A stretch of 32,103 nucleotides of DNA from an uncultured Bacteroidota bacterium (GCA_902566635.1 CACFJP010000014.1:1-32103); one strand, 5' to 3'; counted from the first letter of the stretch, positions 16,744-26,068 are shown. The notes: generated by a model not told the origin, from the letters alone. Numbers and translations: made by a program.

Positions 16744-18063
16744 ATGCAAGTAACGCGTAAAGATGTTGATGCCCTAAATGCTGTAATTACAATTGCTATC
16801 GATAAAGCTGAACTCACACCCAAAATAGATTCTGTTCTGACATCTTATCGCAAACGAGCAGATATCCCTGGATTTCGTAAAGGGAATGTTCCTATCGGAC
16901 TGATTAAGAAACAATATGGTGCAGCTGTGAAAGCCGATGAGACAAACAAAATTCTGCAAGAGTCGCTAACCAATTACATAAGCAAAGAAAAAATTGCTCT
17001 ATTGGGCAACCCCCTTCCTGTCGAAAGAGATGATTTTGATTGGGATGCCGATACTATGCTGTTCGATTTTGAATTGGGTTTGAGTCCATCATTTGAAGTC
17101 AAGTTTAATGGGCGTAAAGCAATTACTTGTTATGAAATCACTGCAGACGACGAAACCATTGATAAGCAAATTGATAGGATGCGCAGTCAATATGGAAGGT
17201 TGCACGCTGAGGGTACTGTCGTTGATGGCGTGGAGATCACAGCACAGTTTACCGCTGAGGATATAGATAACAAAACTACACTTTCGATCGACGATATCAA
17301 AAGCAAAGCCCAGAAGAAAAAATTGATGGGTGCCAAAGTTGGCGACACAATCGAACTCAAAACCAAAAGGCTTTTTGCCAACGATCACAAATTGATGCAT
17401 GTGCTGGGTGTTAATCATGATAAGGCGCATGGCCTGTCGATCGTTGTCAATTGTACGATTGAAGAAATAAATCGTAGGGAACTCGCAGACATGAATCAAG
17501 AATTTTTTGACAAAGTCATGATGAAAGACGCTGTAAAAACAGTATCGGAATTCAAAGAAAAACTTAAGGGAGATGCGGAGCGTCAATTTACAAACCAGTC
17601 AGATCAAAAAATGCTAAACGATGTAACAGAATCTCTTATTGACAATACAGAATTTGATTTACCCTCTACCTTTTTGAAAAAATGGATGCAAACTTCTAGT
17701 GAGAATCCCATCACTGAAGAACAAGCAGCCGAACAGTATGACAAAGCAGAGCGCGGCATTAGATATCAATTGATCGAGGCGAAACTAAGAGAACAATATG
17801 GATTGACAATCGAACGTGAGCAAATTGTCGCCTTTGCCAAAGACATGATCAAAGGTCAAATGGCACAGTTTGGTCGTACAGATGTTTCCGAACAAGAGCT
17901 CAACGATATTTCGGAGCGAATCCTTGATAATCAGGATGAGGTGAAACGTATTTCTGACCAGTTGATGAGCAAGAAAATGATTGATTTGTTTCGAGCTGAA
18001 GCCAACCTAAAGACCAAGAAAGTAAGCTATGAAGATTTTATAAAGCATGCTTACAAATCATAA
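16744..18063 (+). CDS. tig: Trigger factor (ribosome-associated chaperone)
   Basis: This 439-residue protein should be the trigger factor that binds nascent chains at the ribosome exit. The N-terminal ribosome-binding domain contains the family loop IPGFRKGNVP and LIKKQYG. The middle region (about 150-245), where the FKBP-type prolyl isomerase domain normally lies, is recognisable only weakly (GAKVGDTIEL), so isomerase activity is doubtful. The C-terminal chaperone domain is helical and ends near KVSYEDFIKHAYKS. ATG 16744 (MQVTRKDVD) is chosen over an upstream in-frame start at 16720. It precedes clpP by 30 bases and clpX beyond, the common tig-clpP-clpX order. Confidence 0.93.
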   Translation: MQVTRKDVDALNAVITIAIDKAELTPKIDSVLTSYRKRADIPGFRKGNVPIGLIKKQYGAAVKADETNKILQESLTNYISKEKIALLGNPLPVERDDFDWDADTMLFDFELGLSPSFEVKFNGRKAITCYEITADDETIDKQIDRMRSQYGRLHAEGTVVDGVEITAQFTAEDIDNKTTLSIDDIKSKAQKKKLMGAKVGDTIELKTKRLFANDHKLMHVLGVNHDKAHGLSIVVNCTIEEINRRELADMNQEFFDKVMMKDAVKTVSEFKEKLKGDAERQFTNQSDQKMLNDVTESLIDNTEFDLPSTFLKKWMQTSSENPITEEQAAEQYDKAERGIRYQLIEAKLREQYGLTIEREQIVAFAKDMIKGQMAQFGRTDVSEQELNDISERILDNQDEVKRISDQLMSKKMIDLFRAEANLKTKKVSYEDFIKHAYKS

Positions 18064-18093
18064 ATTGTCTATCTTTAAACAATAACATTTACA

Positions 18094-18753
18094 ATGGACC
18101 ACACGAAAGAGTTTAAAAAATACGCGATTCAACACCACGGAATAAATAGCTTATACTACGATCAATTGGTGAGTAGTATGACGCCGTATATCATAGAAGA
18201 ACGCCAAATGAATGTTGCCCAAATGGATGTTTTCTCAAGATTAATGATGGATCGTATCATTTTTTTGGGAACAGCCATCAACGATAGTGTGGCCAACATT
18301 ATTCAGGCACAATTGCTGTTTTTGGAAAGCACTGACAAAACCAAAGACATCCAAATCTACATCAACTCGCCTGGAGGAGGGGTATATGCTGGTTTGGGAA
18401 TTTATGATACAATGCAGTTTATTGGCCCTGACGTGGCAACGATTTGTACTGGAATTGCTGCCTCTATGGCTGCAGTACTTCTATGTGCTGGTGCAGATGG
18501 AAAACGATCTGGACTCACACATTCGCGCGTGATGATTCACCAACCCTTGGGTGGTGCCCAAGGTCAGGCATCGGACATTGAAATTACAGCTCGAGAGATT
18601 TTAAAGCTTAAAAAGGAACTCTACGAAATAATTGCCAAGCATTCTGGCCAAAAATATGACAAGGTCTATAAAGACTCTGATAGAGATTACTGGATGAAGG
18701 CTCCCGAAGCAATGAAATATGGAATGATAGACGAAGTTCTAGTCAGAAATTAA
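18094..18753 (+). CDS. clpP: ATP-dependent Clp protease proteolytic subunit
   Basis: ClpP is the tetradecameric serine protease that works with ClpX. The 219-residue protein has the catalytic triad Ser124 (GIAASMAAVLL), His149 (RVMIHQPLGG) and Asp198 (DRDYWM). The spacings of 25 and 49 residues equal those in the E. coli enzyme. Other hallmarks are IQIYINSPGG and GQASDIEITAREIL. The N-terminal stretch of about 30 residues is likely a propeptide. It ends four bases before clpX, so the pair is co-transcribed and probably coupled. Confidence 0.98.
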   Translation: MDHTKEFKKYAIQHHGINSLYYDQLVSSMTPYIIEERQMNVAQMDVFSRLMMDRIIFLGTAINDSVANIIQAQLLFLESTDKTKDIQIYINSPGGGVYAGLGIYDTMQFIGPDVATICTGIAASMAAVLLCAGADGKRSGLTHSRVMIHQPLGGAQGQASDIEITAREILKLKKELYEIIAKHSGQKYDKVYKDSDRDYWMKAPEAMKYGMIDEVLVRN

Positions 18754-18757
18754 ATCC

Positions 18758-19987
18758 ATGGAAAACAAAGAACTTACCTGCTCATTTTGTGGAAAAAAGA
18801 AAGACGATACAAATCTATTAATTGCAGGTTTGGATGCACATATTTGCGATCGCTGTATCGAACAAGCCAGTGGTATTATTTTAGAGGAATCAACACACAA
18901 AGTCGTTGAGGCCAATAGAGATGATATTTCTCTTGTTAACCCAAAGCAAATCAAATTATTTTTGGATGATTATGTGATTGGTCAGGACTATACCAAAAAG
19001 GTAATGTCTGTGGCTGTTTACAACCATTACAAACGTTTGCTTCATCCAAAAAGTGAAGTTGAAATTCAAAAGAGTAATGTTATAATGGTTGGAGAAACAG
19101 GAACAGGGAAAACACTGATCGCCAAAACGATAGCAAAAATGCTCAATGTACCCTTAGCGATAGTCGATGCTACAGTTTTGACAGAGGCAGGTTATGTTGG
19201 AGAGGATGTGGAGAGCATTCTCACTCGACTTCTTCAGGCAGCTGACTACGACCAAAGTAAAGCTGAAAAAGGGGTTGTATTTATCGATGAAATCGATAAG
19301 ATTGCTCGCAAAAGCGACAACCCTTCCATCACACGTGACGTTTCGGGAGAAGGGGTACAGCAAGCATTGTTGAAGTTGTTGGAAGGGACTGTTGTCAATG
19401 TGCCGCCAAAAGGTGGTAGGAAACACCCAGATCAGAAATTCATTGAAATCAATACAGAGCACATCTTGTTTGTTGCAGGTGGCGCTTTTGATGGCATTGA
19501 AAAACATATTTCCAAAAGACTTAATATGCAGTCTGTTGGCTATAGTGCCGCCAAAGAGGGGGATCATTATGATGCATCAAACAACTTGCTCTCCTATCTA
19601 GTTCCATCAGACTTAAAGGCATTTGGATTGATTCCTGAAATTATTGGGCGTTTGCCAGTGTTAACGCACATGGATTCTCTAGACGAAAAAACTTTACGAG
19701 CGATTTTGACAGAGCCCAAAAATGCAATTATCAAACAGTATGTTGCCCTTTTTGCTTTAGACGAAATTGATTTTAGTATTTCAGATTCAGCACTCGACTT
19801 TATTGTTGAAAAAGCAGTAGAGTATAAGTTGGGTGCACGTGGGTTGCGCTCTCTTTGCGAAGCTGTACTCACAGATGCGATGTTTGATCTTCCAGGGTCT
19901 GGCGAGAATGAATTTCGAGTGTCCAAAACCTATGCAGTTAACAAACTCAACAAGTCAAAACTGCAAGCACTGAAGGCGGTCTCTTAA
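18758..19987 (+). CDS. clpX: ATP-dependent Clp protease ATP-binding subunit ClpX
   Basis: ClpX is the AAA+ unfoldase that feeds ClpP. The 409-residue protein has the N-terminal zinc-binding domain (Cys8, Cys11, Cys30, Cys33), Walker A GETGTGKT (112-119; Glu where most ClpX have Pro), the pore loop GYVGED (145-150), Walker B VVFIDEID (Glu178), and the RKH loop (221-223). The sensor and C-terminal domains are complete ([12 protein letters not shown]). Its stop shares four bases with the stop of the GH3-type gene on the other strand. Confidence 0.98.
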   Translation: MENKELTCSFCGKKKDDTNLLIAGLDAHICDRCIEQASGIILEESTHKVVEANRDDISLVNPKQIKLFLDDYVIGQDYTKKVMSVAVYNHYKRLLHPKSEVEIQKSNVIMVGETGTGKTLIAKTIAKMLNVPLAIVDATVLTEAGYVGEDVESILTRLLQAADYDQSKAEKGVVFIDEIDKIARKSDNPSITRDVSGEGVQQALLKLLEGTVVNVPPKGGRKHPDQKFIEINTEHILFVAGGAFDGIEKHISKRLNMQSVGYSAAKEGDHYDASNNLLSYLVPSDLKAFGLIPEIIGRLPVLTHMDSLDEKTLRAILTEPKNAIIKQYVALFALDEIDFSISDSALDFIVEKAVEYKLGARGLRSLCEAVLTDAMFDLPGSGENEFRVSKTYAVNKLNKSKLQALKAVS

Positions 19988-21498
19988 CGATTCATTTGAA
20001 GTAAAACATCAATAAACTCTCGACTGTTGGACAGTCGCGGGATTTTATTTTGCCCCCCGAGCTTGTTTCTTTCCTTTAGCCAGTCATGAAATAGATTGGC
20101 TCTTCCCACATGTATTTCAAGAGGATCAAGGGTCATGTTTTTGTAACGCTTGGCTTCATAGTCAGAATTCAACTCTTGCAATCGAACGTCAAGATCACTT
20201 ATGAATTGATCAATATTTTTAGGCGGAGATTTAAATTCCACGATCCACTCGTGTTTTCCTTTGCTCTTTCCAGCCATAAAAACAGGCCCTGCAGTAAAGT
20301 CAATCACTGCTGTTTGATGCGCTTTGCACACATCAGCCAAAGCGGTTTCAGCATTTTCAATGATCAGTTCTTCTCCAAAAACATTGATGTGATGCTTGGT
20401 TCGACCTGTAATTCTAAATCGATAAGGACTTGTTGAGATAAAGCGAATGGTATCCCCAATTTGATAGCGCCACAAACCTGCATTGGTACTGATCAATACT
20501 GCATAGTTTTTATCCTTTTCGACTTCTGCCAAACGAACGACTTTTTGATTTGTCAAACCATAGGTGTCCATGGGTATAAATTCATAAAAAATGCCATAAT
20601 CAAGCATTAACAATAGCTCATCAGAATTATTTTGATCTTGTATGCCAAAGAACCCTTCAGATGCATTATAGATTTCATAGTATTTGAAATCACTGGTTGG
20701 AAAAATAGACCCATATTCGTTTCGATAGGGATTAAAACTCACACCTCCGTGGAAATACACTTCAGCGTTGGGCCATAATTCCAAAAGATTATGCTTTCCT
20801 GTTTTTTCTTGAATTTTTTTCAAAAGGACAAGCATCCACGATGGTACTCCTGCAAGTGACGTGACATCTTCATTGATACAAGTATTGATGATGGCTTTCA
20901 TTTTGGTTTCCCATTCATCCATCATTGAGACCTTGTGGCTGGGTGTGCTCACAATTTCTGCCCAAAGGGGTAAATTTTCGATAATAATTGCAGATAAGTC
21001 TCCAAAGTAGGTATTGTTTTCTTCATAAAGGGACTTACTTCCACCAAGTCGTAATGCCTTTCCTTGAAAGAGCTGGGAGTTGGGATTGTTGTTGAAATAC
21101 AAGCTCAACATGTCTTTTCCAGCCTTAAAATGACATTCGTTCAGGGCTTCATTGGAGACAGGGATAAACTTGCTTTTCGCATTGGTCGTACCACTCGATT
21201 TGGCAAACCATTTGATAGATGTTGGCCAAAATAGATTTTGCTCCCCTTTGCGCGTCCGAGCGATGAGTTCTGCCAAATCTTCATAGGTTGAAATGGGCAC
21301 TTGATCTGCAAATCGCTCATAGGATTTGATCGACGAAAACCCATATTCTTTTCCAAACCAAGTGTTTTTAGCCTGATCGACAAGTTTGGTCAATAATTCG
21401 CTTTGTACTTCGTTGGGGTATTTGAGAAACAACTCAATTTGATGCACCCTCTTTTTGAGAAACCACGACAATACAGAATGAAGCAGAGGGATGGGCAT
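19984..21498 (-). CDS. GH3-family acyl-adenylating protein
   Basis: This 504-residue protein belongs to the GH3 (auxin-responsive) branch of the adenylate-forming superfamily. In plants, members join amino acids to acyl hormones; bacterial substrates are mostly unknown. Visible motifs are the phosphate loop KSSGTTNAKSKFIPVS, the adenine-site segment EIYNASEGFFG, and GLWRYQIGDTIRF with the hinge FRITGRTKHHINVFGEEL. The C-terminal domain is present. It diverges from the DUF2797 gene with only 39 bases between the starts and converges on clpX with a four-base stop overlap. No pathway partner is evident nearby. Confidence 0.9.
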   Translation of the reverse strand: MPIPLLHSVLSWFLKKRVHQIELFLKYPNEVQSELLTKLVDQAKNTWFGKEYGFSSIKSYERFADQVPISTYEDLAELIARTRKGEQNLFWPTSIKWFAKSSGTTNAKSKFIPVSNEALNECHFKAGKDMLSLYFNNNPNSQLFQGKALRLGGSKSLYEENNTYFGDLSAIIIENLPLWAEIVSTPSHKVSMMDEWETKMKAIINTCINEDVTSLAGVPSWMLVLLKKIQEKTGKHNLLELWPNAEVYFHGGVSFNPYRNEYGSIFPTSDFKYYEIYNASEGFFGIQDQNNSDELLLMLDYGIFYEFIPMDTYGLTNQKVVRLAEVEKDKNYAVLISTNAGLWRYQIGDTIRFISTSPYRFRITGRTKHHINVFGEELIIENAETALADVCKAHQTAVIDFTAGPVFMAGKSKGKHEWIVEFKSPPKNIDQFISDLDVRLQELNSDYEAKRYKNMTLDPLEIHVGRANLFHDWLKERNKLGGQNKIPRLSNSREFIDVLLQMNR

Positions 21499-21517
21499 AA
21501 ATAGATTATATTTATGA

Positions 21518-21525
21518 CAAAAATA
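21518..21525 (-). promoter_or_regulatory. Likely -7 box for the GH3-type gene
   Basis: On the minus strand this reads TATTTTTG, an exact TAnnTTTG match, 19 bases before the GH3-type start codon and giving a leader of about 16 bases. It lies inside the 39-base divergent gap, which supports starting the DUF2797 gene at 21538 rather than 21514. Confidence 0.5.
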
Positions 21526-21537
21526 ACGAAAAAAAGG

Positions 21538-22338
21538 ATGATGTTAGAAGGCCCTTTGCGAAAGATGAGAACACAGATCAATGATCCAATTGATTACTAT
21601 ATGACGTTTCCATCAGTTTTTGTTCGTGTCAATGATCTCATCGGAAAATCACTTTCCTTTACCCATACAGGATTTTCTTGTATGAGTTGTGGGAACGATC
21701 AACCTATTTTCAGACAAGGTTTTTGTAAGACCTGTTTTTTTGAAATGCCTAGTGCTGGTGATTGGATCATGCGTCCAGAGCTCAGTCAGGCGCACCTAGA
21801 TATTGAGGATCGTGATTTGACCTATGAAAAAAAAGTTCAATTACAACCTCACATAGTATATCTGGCTGTTTCGAGTGGTTTAAAGGTGGGGGTTACGCGA
21901 AAAACACAAGTGCCTACTCGTTGGATTGATCAGGGTGCTCATCAAACGATTCCAATTTTGGAGGTGCCAAATCGTTACTTGGCGGGGATTACAGAAGTTG
22001 CTCTCAAGTCTCATTACAATGACAAAACCAACTGGCGACAAATGTTAACGCAAAAACCAGAACCCCTTGATCTTGAAGCAGAAAAAAAACGGGCTTTGTC
22101 ATACCTTCCAAACGAAGTCAAGGACTATGCCAGAAGTGCATTACAAGAGAAAACAATGTCGCTGCATTTCCCTTTGCAAACGCCACCCACAGCAGTAAAA
22201 AGCATAAAGCTGACAAAACTGAAACAATTTTCAGCTACTTTGGCAGGAGTGAAGGGTCAATATCTTATTTTTTCAGACCAACAAGTGATGAATGTACGTG
22301 GGCATGAGGGTGTTTGTGTATCCCTGACAGTGACTTAG
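21538..22338 (+). CDS. DUF2797 protein with four-Cys cluster and GIY-YIG-like core
   Basis: This 266-residue protein matches, from memory, the DUF2797 family of Bacteroidota (EDRDLTYEKKVQLQPH, TRKTQVPTRWIDQGAH, VPNRYLAGITEVALK). The function is unknown. An N-terminal four-cysteine cluster (Cys48, Cys51, Cys63, Cys66) could bind zinc. The central segment IVYL...LKVGVT...R128...E153...N165 resembles the order of motifs in GIY-YIG nucleases; this is my inference. The ATG at 21538 (MMLEGPLRKM) is preferred to 21514 because family members begin at this point. The ATG at 21541 is an alternative. It converges with the serine hydrolase gene, overlapping by four bases. Confidence 0.87.
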   Translation: MMLEGPLRKMRTQINDPIDYYMTFPSVFVRVNDLIGKSLSFTHTGFSCMSCGNDQPIFRQGFCKTCFFEMPSAGDWIMRPELSQAHLDIEDRDLTYEKKVQLQPHIVYLAVSSGLKVGVTRKTQVPTRWIDQGAHQTIPILEVPNRYLAGITEVALKSHYNDKTNWRQMLTQKPEPLDLEAEKKRALSYLPNEVKDYARSALQEKTMSLHFPLQTPPTAVKSIKLTKLKQFSATLAGVKGQYLIFSDQQVMNVRGHEGVCVSLTVT

Positions 22339-23567
22339 TCTAAGGCTTTGTAGGTATAGTTTTGAAAGGGGTACACAATGTTATCTCCACCTGGCATTTG
22401 CTGGGTAAGGGTGATACCAATTGCCTTTTTTTTTGGATCAATAAAAAAATGGGTACTAAAATACCCACCCCATTGTAGTTGCCCAACCCCACCAGGACGA
22501 TCCATTTTATCGGAATTCAAAATAACAGAAAACCCAAACCCAAAGCCAGCCCCTAGTTCATTGTATAGATTTTGAGTGTGATTGGTCCTTATATTTTTGA
22601 CAGTCTCAGCTTTGAGAATTCGTGTTCCCTTCCAAGAACCATTGTGGAGGATCATCAGACAAAATTTGGCATAATCATCAGCTGTAGAAAAGAGACCATG
22701 TGTGCCTCCAAAAACAGTATTCCTAGATGTTGGAACTTGATGTTTGTGACGCATGACCTTATTGTTTTCATCGCGACTGTGAAGCTTCATCACCCTTTGT
22801 GATTGCAGCCCATTGAGGTTATAGCCAGTGTCATCCATTTCTAGAGGATCAAAAATATTTTTTGACAGGTAATTGGGAATAGATTCTTTGGTTACTCTTT
22901 CAAGGATGAGTGCCAACACATCTGCACCAGCACTGTAGTACCACTTTGCCCCTGGCTGAGCGACGAGTGGAAAAGATAGTAAAGTCAACACCCTGTCTTC
23001 AACTGTATTGTGAAGGTGATAGTTTAAGGTTTCGTCGTACAGCGCTTCGAACAGTTGTTGATCAAGCTTAGTATCCCCCAATCCGTGAGACAATCCTGAA
23101 GTATGGGTAAGCAAGTCACGTATTGTAATGGATCGGTTGATTTTTTGTTTTGGACTGTCCAATCCAAGATTTGGGTCAACAGCCACACGTAAGTATTTTG
23201 CCTCAGGGATATACATTTCGATGGGGTCATTTAGGTTGATAACACCACGCTCAACGAGCTGCATGATCGCAACACTCATAATTGGTTTGGTCATCGATTG
23301 GATATAGAAGATGCTATTGGGTTCTAATGCTTTTTCAGTAGAAACATCTTGATATCCCTGTGTTTGATGCCAAACCACACGATCGTTGACAATGAGGAGA
23401 GACTCAACTCCAGCAAGTGTTTTATTTGAAATAGAATTTTGATAATGAGCATATAGGGAGTCTAATGCTCCTTGATTCAGGCCTTGGCTGTGGCCAACCA
23501 CTGTGATGGTGAGCCATAGGACAGTTTGAATAAAGATTGATCGGAATTTATATTTGGATTTCTTCAT
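22335..23567 (-). CDS. Secreted serine hydrolase, beta-lactamase (class C)-like
   Basis: This 410-residue protein has a signal peptide (MKKSKYKFRSIFIQTVLWLT, likely cut after GHSQ) and the penicillin-binding/beta-lactamase fold. The SxxK motif is SMTK (Ser91, Lys94) and the second motif is YSA (Tyr211), with LLTHTSGLSHG between. The third motif is not a clear KTG; FGGTHGL or WGGYFSTHF may take its place. This fits the esterase/peptidase branch (EstB-like) better than a true beta-lactamase, so antibiotic resistance should not be assumed. It overlaps the transporter gene upstream by 20 bases. Confidence 0.9.
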   Translation of the reverse strand: MKKSKYKFRSIFIQTVLWLTITVVGHSQGLNQGALDSLYAHYQNSISNKTLAGVESLLIVNDRVVWHQTQGYQDVSTEKALEPNSIFYIQSMTKPIMSVAIMQLVERGVINLNDPIEMYIPEAKYLRVAVDPNLGLDSPKQKINRSITIRDLLTHTSGLSHGLGDTKLDQQLFEALYDETLNYHLHNTVEDRVLTLLSFPLVAQPGAKWYYSAGADVLALILERVTKESIPNYLSKNIFDPLEMDDTGYNLNGLQSQRVMKLHSRDENNKVMRHKHQVPTSRNTVFGGTHGLFSTADDYAKFCLMILHNGSWKGTRILKAETVKNIRTNHTQNLYNELGAGFGFGFSVILNSDKMDRPGGVGQLQWGGYFSTHFFIDPKKKAIGITLTQQMPGGDNIVYPFQNYTYKALD

Positions 23568-24249
23568 TTATGTCTAGTTTAAAATAGGAACGTATCCAAT
23601 TGACACTCAGATAGAGCAGCGGGGTATCGATCAATGCAACGAGAATTTTAAACACAACACCAGAAATGAGTAGGCCTAAAAAAGCGTTCCAGGGCAATAC
23701 TCCAAAAACACATAACAGTCCAACAACTGTAAATGTATCGATAAATTGAGAGGCAAAAGTGGAGAAATTATTTCGAAGCCATAAGTGTTTTCCTTTGGTC
23801 AAATTTTTCCAAAAATGATAGATACGGATATCGATAAACTGCGCAAAGAGATAAGCCATCATTGAAGCCAATACAGCGATGGGTGACAGTGCAAATACTT
23901 TCGTAAATGTTGCATCATCAATGGGTGAATTTGGGAGCGCAGGTACCACCCCAGCAATCAGGAGTATTCCCATCGAAAAAAACGAAGCAAAGATACCAGC
24001 AATCACAACTCTGTTTGCAGCACGTCTGCCAAAAATTTCAGAGATCAAATCAGTAACCAAAAAGGTAATTGGATAGGGGAGAATACCAACAGAAAGCTCA
24101 AACAATGAGTTGCCAAGGATTTCCCAATTAAAAGGATACCAATAGAAAAACTTTTGAAAAATCAGGTTTGAAACCACCAAAGAAGTGATGAACAACGCAG
24201 CAAGATATAAATAGAGTTTTTGTGCAGAAGCATGCCTTGATCTATCCAT
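23548..24249 (-). CDS. YhhQ/VUT family transporter, probable queuosine precursor
   Basis: This 233-residue inner-membrane protein has about six membrane segments, starting near KLYLYLAALFITSLVVSNLI. The family signature ILPYPITFLVTDLISEIFGRRAANRVV is present, along with the late polar and helical segments DTFTVVGLL and GVVFKILVALIDTPLLY. Family members take up 7-cyano- or 7-aminomethyl-7-deazaguanine for queuosine in tRNA. No other queuosine gene is nearby, so the substrate is inferred from family only. Its start shares one base with the sppA stop (TAATG). Confidence 0.9.
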   Translation of the reverse strand: MDRSRHASAQKLYLYLAALFITSLVVSNLIFQKFFYWYPFNWEILGNSLFELSVGILPYPITFLVTDLISEIFGRRAANRVVIAGIFASFFSMGILLIAGVVPALPNSPIDDATFTKVFALSPIAVLASMMAYLFAQFIDIRIYHFWKNLTKGKHLWLRNNFSTFASQFIDTFTVVGLLCVFGVLPWNAFLGLLISGVVFKILVALIDTPLLYLSVNWIRSYFKLDINEEIQI

Positions 24250-26003
24250 TAGCGAATGTTGAGTTCAAAAGGAATCCTCGCTTGGATGTGATCCATATGT
24301 GTTGTTTGTTTTGAAAATAATGATTGATAGTACTCAAGGGATTTTCCGATTGTAGTTTGTCCAAATGGGCTTGGCTGAAGAGATTCGATAAAGGATTCAA
24401 AGTCGTCACTGAATTTGGGGTAACTGGTTGTTTTGTACGCATTTGTTTCAGCCAACTTGGCGGCATATGCAACAGCATCTTCAAGACCCCCTAGCGAGTC
24501 AACCAAGCCAATTTTGTGAGCGTCTTTACCACTCCAAACGCGACCTTGTGCAATTTTGGCAACGTCTGCTACGCTCATTTCCCTTCCCTCCGAAACACGC
24601 TCCAAAAAGGTGGAATACACACGCTTGATTTGTTGTTTGATTTCTTTTGTTGCTGAACTTGTAAGAGATTTCATTGGGCTGTACAGCAATGCATTAGGGT
24701 GGGTCGTAACTTGTGATGCACGTACACCCCAGTCTTCAGCCAAATCCTCAACCAAAGGGAGAATACCAAATACCCCAATCGATCCTGTGATTGTTGTGGG
24801 TTCAGCAAAGATATAATCGGCTCCCGCAGCAATGTAATATCCACCAGATGCAGCAACATCACCCATTGAAATAACAACAGGTTTTTCTTGTTGTAAATTC
24901 TCAATTTCTTGATAAATCAGTTCTGAAGCAAGAGAGCTTCCACCTGGGGAATTGATGCGAATGACGACAGCTTTGGTACGATCATGATTTTTTATTTTTT
25001 TTAAAGTCCTAATCAATAACTCTTGCCCAATTTGAAACTCACCACCTTCTCCATAAATAATTTCACCTTGTGCATAAACAACTGCAATGCGATCTTTCCC
25101 TTCACCTAATTGGGTGCTAACAGTTTGTTGATAATCTTCGATGTCTATTGTATGGAGTTTATCATCCTCTTCGAGTTCCATTTTCGCTCTCAGCAGTTCT
25201 GAGTATTCGTTGCGTAGTATCGCATCGTCAACCACACCGAGTTGCACTGCATTTGCAGATATCAATGCATCTAAACTTGAAGCGATTTCATTGATTTTTT
25301 TGGGAGTCAGTGTTGTGCGCTCTTCAATTTTAACAACCATTTCAGCCCAGAAACTATCTAAAAGAGATTTGATTTGTTCTCGATTTTCTTCACTCATTTC
25401 GTTTTGTAAAAAAGGCTCAACAGCACTTTTGTAAGCACCACTTCGTATTACTTGCATTTCAATGCCAGTGATGTCTTGAAACTCTTTGAGATAAAGAACT
25501 TCAGATGCAAGTCCAGTAAGCTCAACACCCCCTTCTGGATGCACAAAAACAGAATCAGCCACAGAGGCCAAATAATAATCCTTTTGTCTAAAATAGTCAT
25601 GATAAGCATAAATGAATTTGCCAGACTTTTTAAAGTCTGTTAGTGCATCGCGAATGACTTGGGTTTGCGACATACCAGATTGTAAAAAAGTATGCTCAAT
25701 ACTAATCCCTTCAATGCGATCATCGTCTTTCGCTGAGCGAATGGACGCCAAAATTTTATCTAAACCAACTGCGTCTGCATCTAGATCAAAAGCTGCTTCA
25801 AATTCAAATTGTTTTGGGCTGCGATCAGTCATTGGTTTTTGGAGGCTGATGGTTAAAAGAGAATTTTCTTTCACAATGACTTCCTCAGCTGTGTCAATTG
25901 ACGATGCGATACCAGCTAAGAGAATAAATAAAAAGATAAATGAGAGGACAATCGCAATGAATGTGCCTAGTACAGAGGCGAGTAGATTTTTTAAAAACTG
26001 CAT
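24249..26003 (-). CDS. sppA: Signal peptide peptidase SppA, 67K type
   Basis: SppA is a membrane-bound serine protease that degrades cleaved signal peptides. The 584-residue protein is the long, two-domain form, with an N-terminal membrane segment (about 10-34). The Ser/Lys dyad is split between the two halves: Lys192 (RSGAYKSAVEPF) and Ser386 (GDVAASGGYYIAA). INSPGG (351-355) and GSIGVFG are also present. It heads an apparent operon sppA - yhhQ-like - serine hydrolase, with overlapping stops and starts. A -7 box stands just upstream in the gap shared with the HPPK-dNK gene. Confidence 0.95.
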   Translation of the reverse strand: MQFLKNLLASVLGTFIAIVLSFIFLFILLAGIASSIDTAEEVIVKENSLLTISLQKPMTDRSPKQFEFEAAFDLDADAVGLDKILASIRSAKDDDRIEGISIEHTFLQSGMSQTQVIRDALTDFKKSGKFIYAYHDYFRQKDYYLASVADSVFVHPEGGVELTGLASEVLYLKEFQDITGIEMQVIRSGAYKSAVEPFLQNEMSEENREQIKSLLDSFWAEMVVKIEERTTLTPKKINEIASSLDALISANAVQLGVVDDAILRNEYSELLRAKMELEEDDKLHTIDIEDYQQTVSTQLGEGKDRIAVVYAQGEIIYGEGGEFQIGQELLIRTLKKIKNHDRTKAVVIRINSPGGSSLASELIYQEIENLQQEKPVVISMGDVAASGGYYIAAGADYIFAEPTTITGSIGVFGILPLVEDLAEDWGVRASQVTTHPNALLYSPMKSLTSSATKEIKQQIKRVYSTFLERVSEGREMSVADVAKIAQGRVWSGKDAHKIGLVDSLGGLEDAVAYAAKLAETNAYKTTSYPKFSDDFESFIESLQPSPFGQTTIGKSLEYYQSLFSKQTTHMDHIQARIPFELNIR

Positions 26004-26020
26004 ATGATGGTTTATTTATA

Positions 26021-26028
26021 CAAATATA
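26021..26028 (-). promoter_or_regulatory. Likely -7 box for sppA
   Basis: On the minus strand this reads TATATTTG, matching TAnnTTTG, and gives a leader of about 14 bases to the sppA ATG at 26003. The same 65-base gap holds GACTTTTG at 26051-26058 (one mismatch) on the plus strand, a possible -7 box for the HPPK-dNK gene. Confidence 0.45.
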
Positions 26029-26068
26029 AGATGATTATGTTTTCTTTTACGACTTTTGTGTTGTGGAA

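Noticed and set aside
18844-18855. GCGATCGC octamer in clpX (and again near 26106), as in cyanobacterial HIP1
   Set aside because: Only two copies seen, both in coding sequence; consistent with chance and frequent ATCG words in these genes.
22335-23567. Beta-lactamase resistance gene
   Set aside because: SxxK and Y-S-A are present but no clear KTG; the fit is better for an esterase or peptidase of the same fold.
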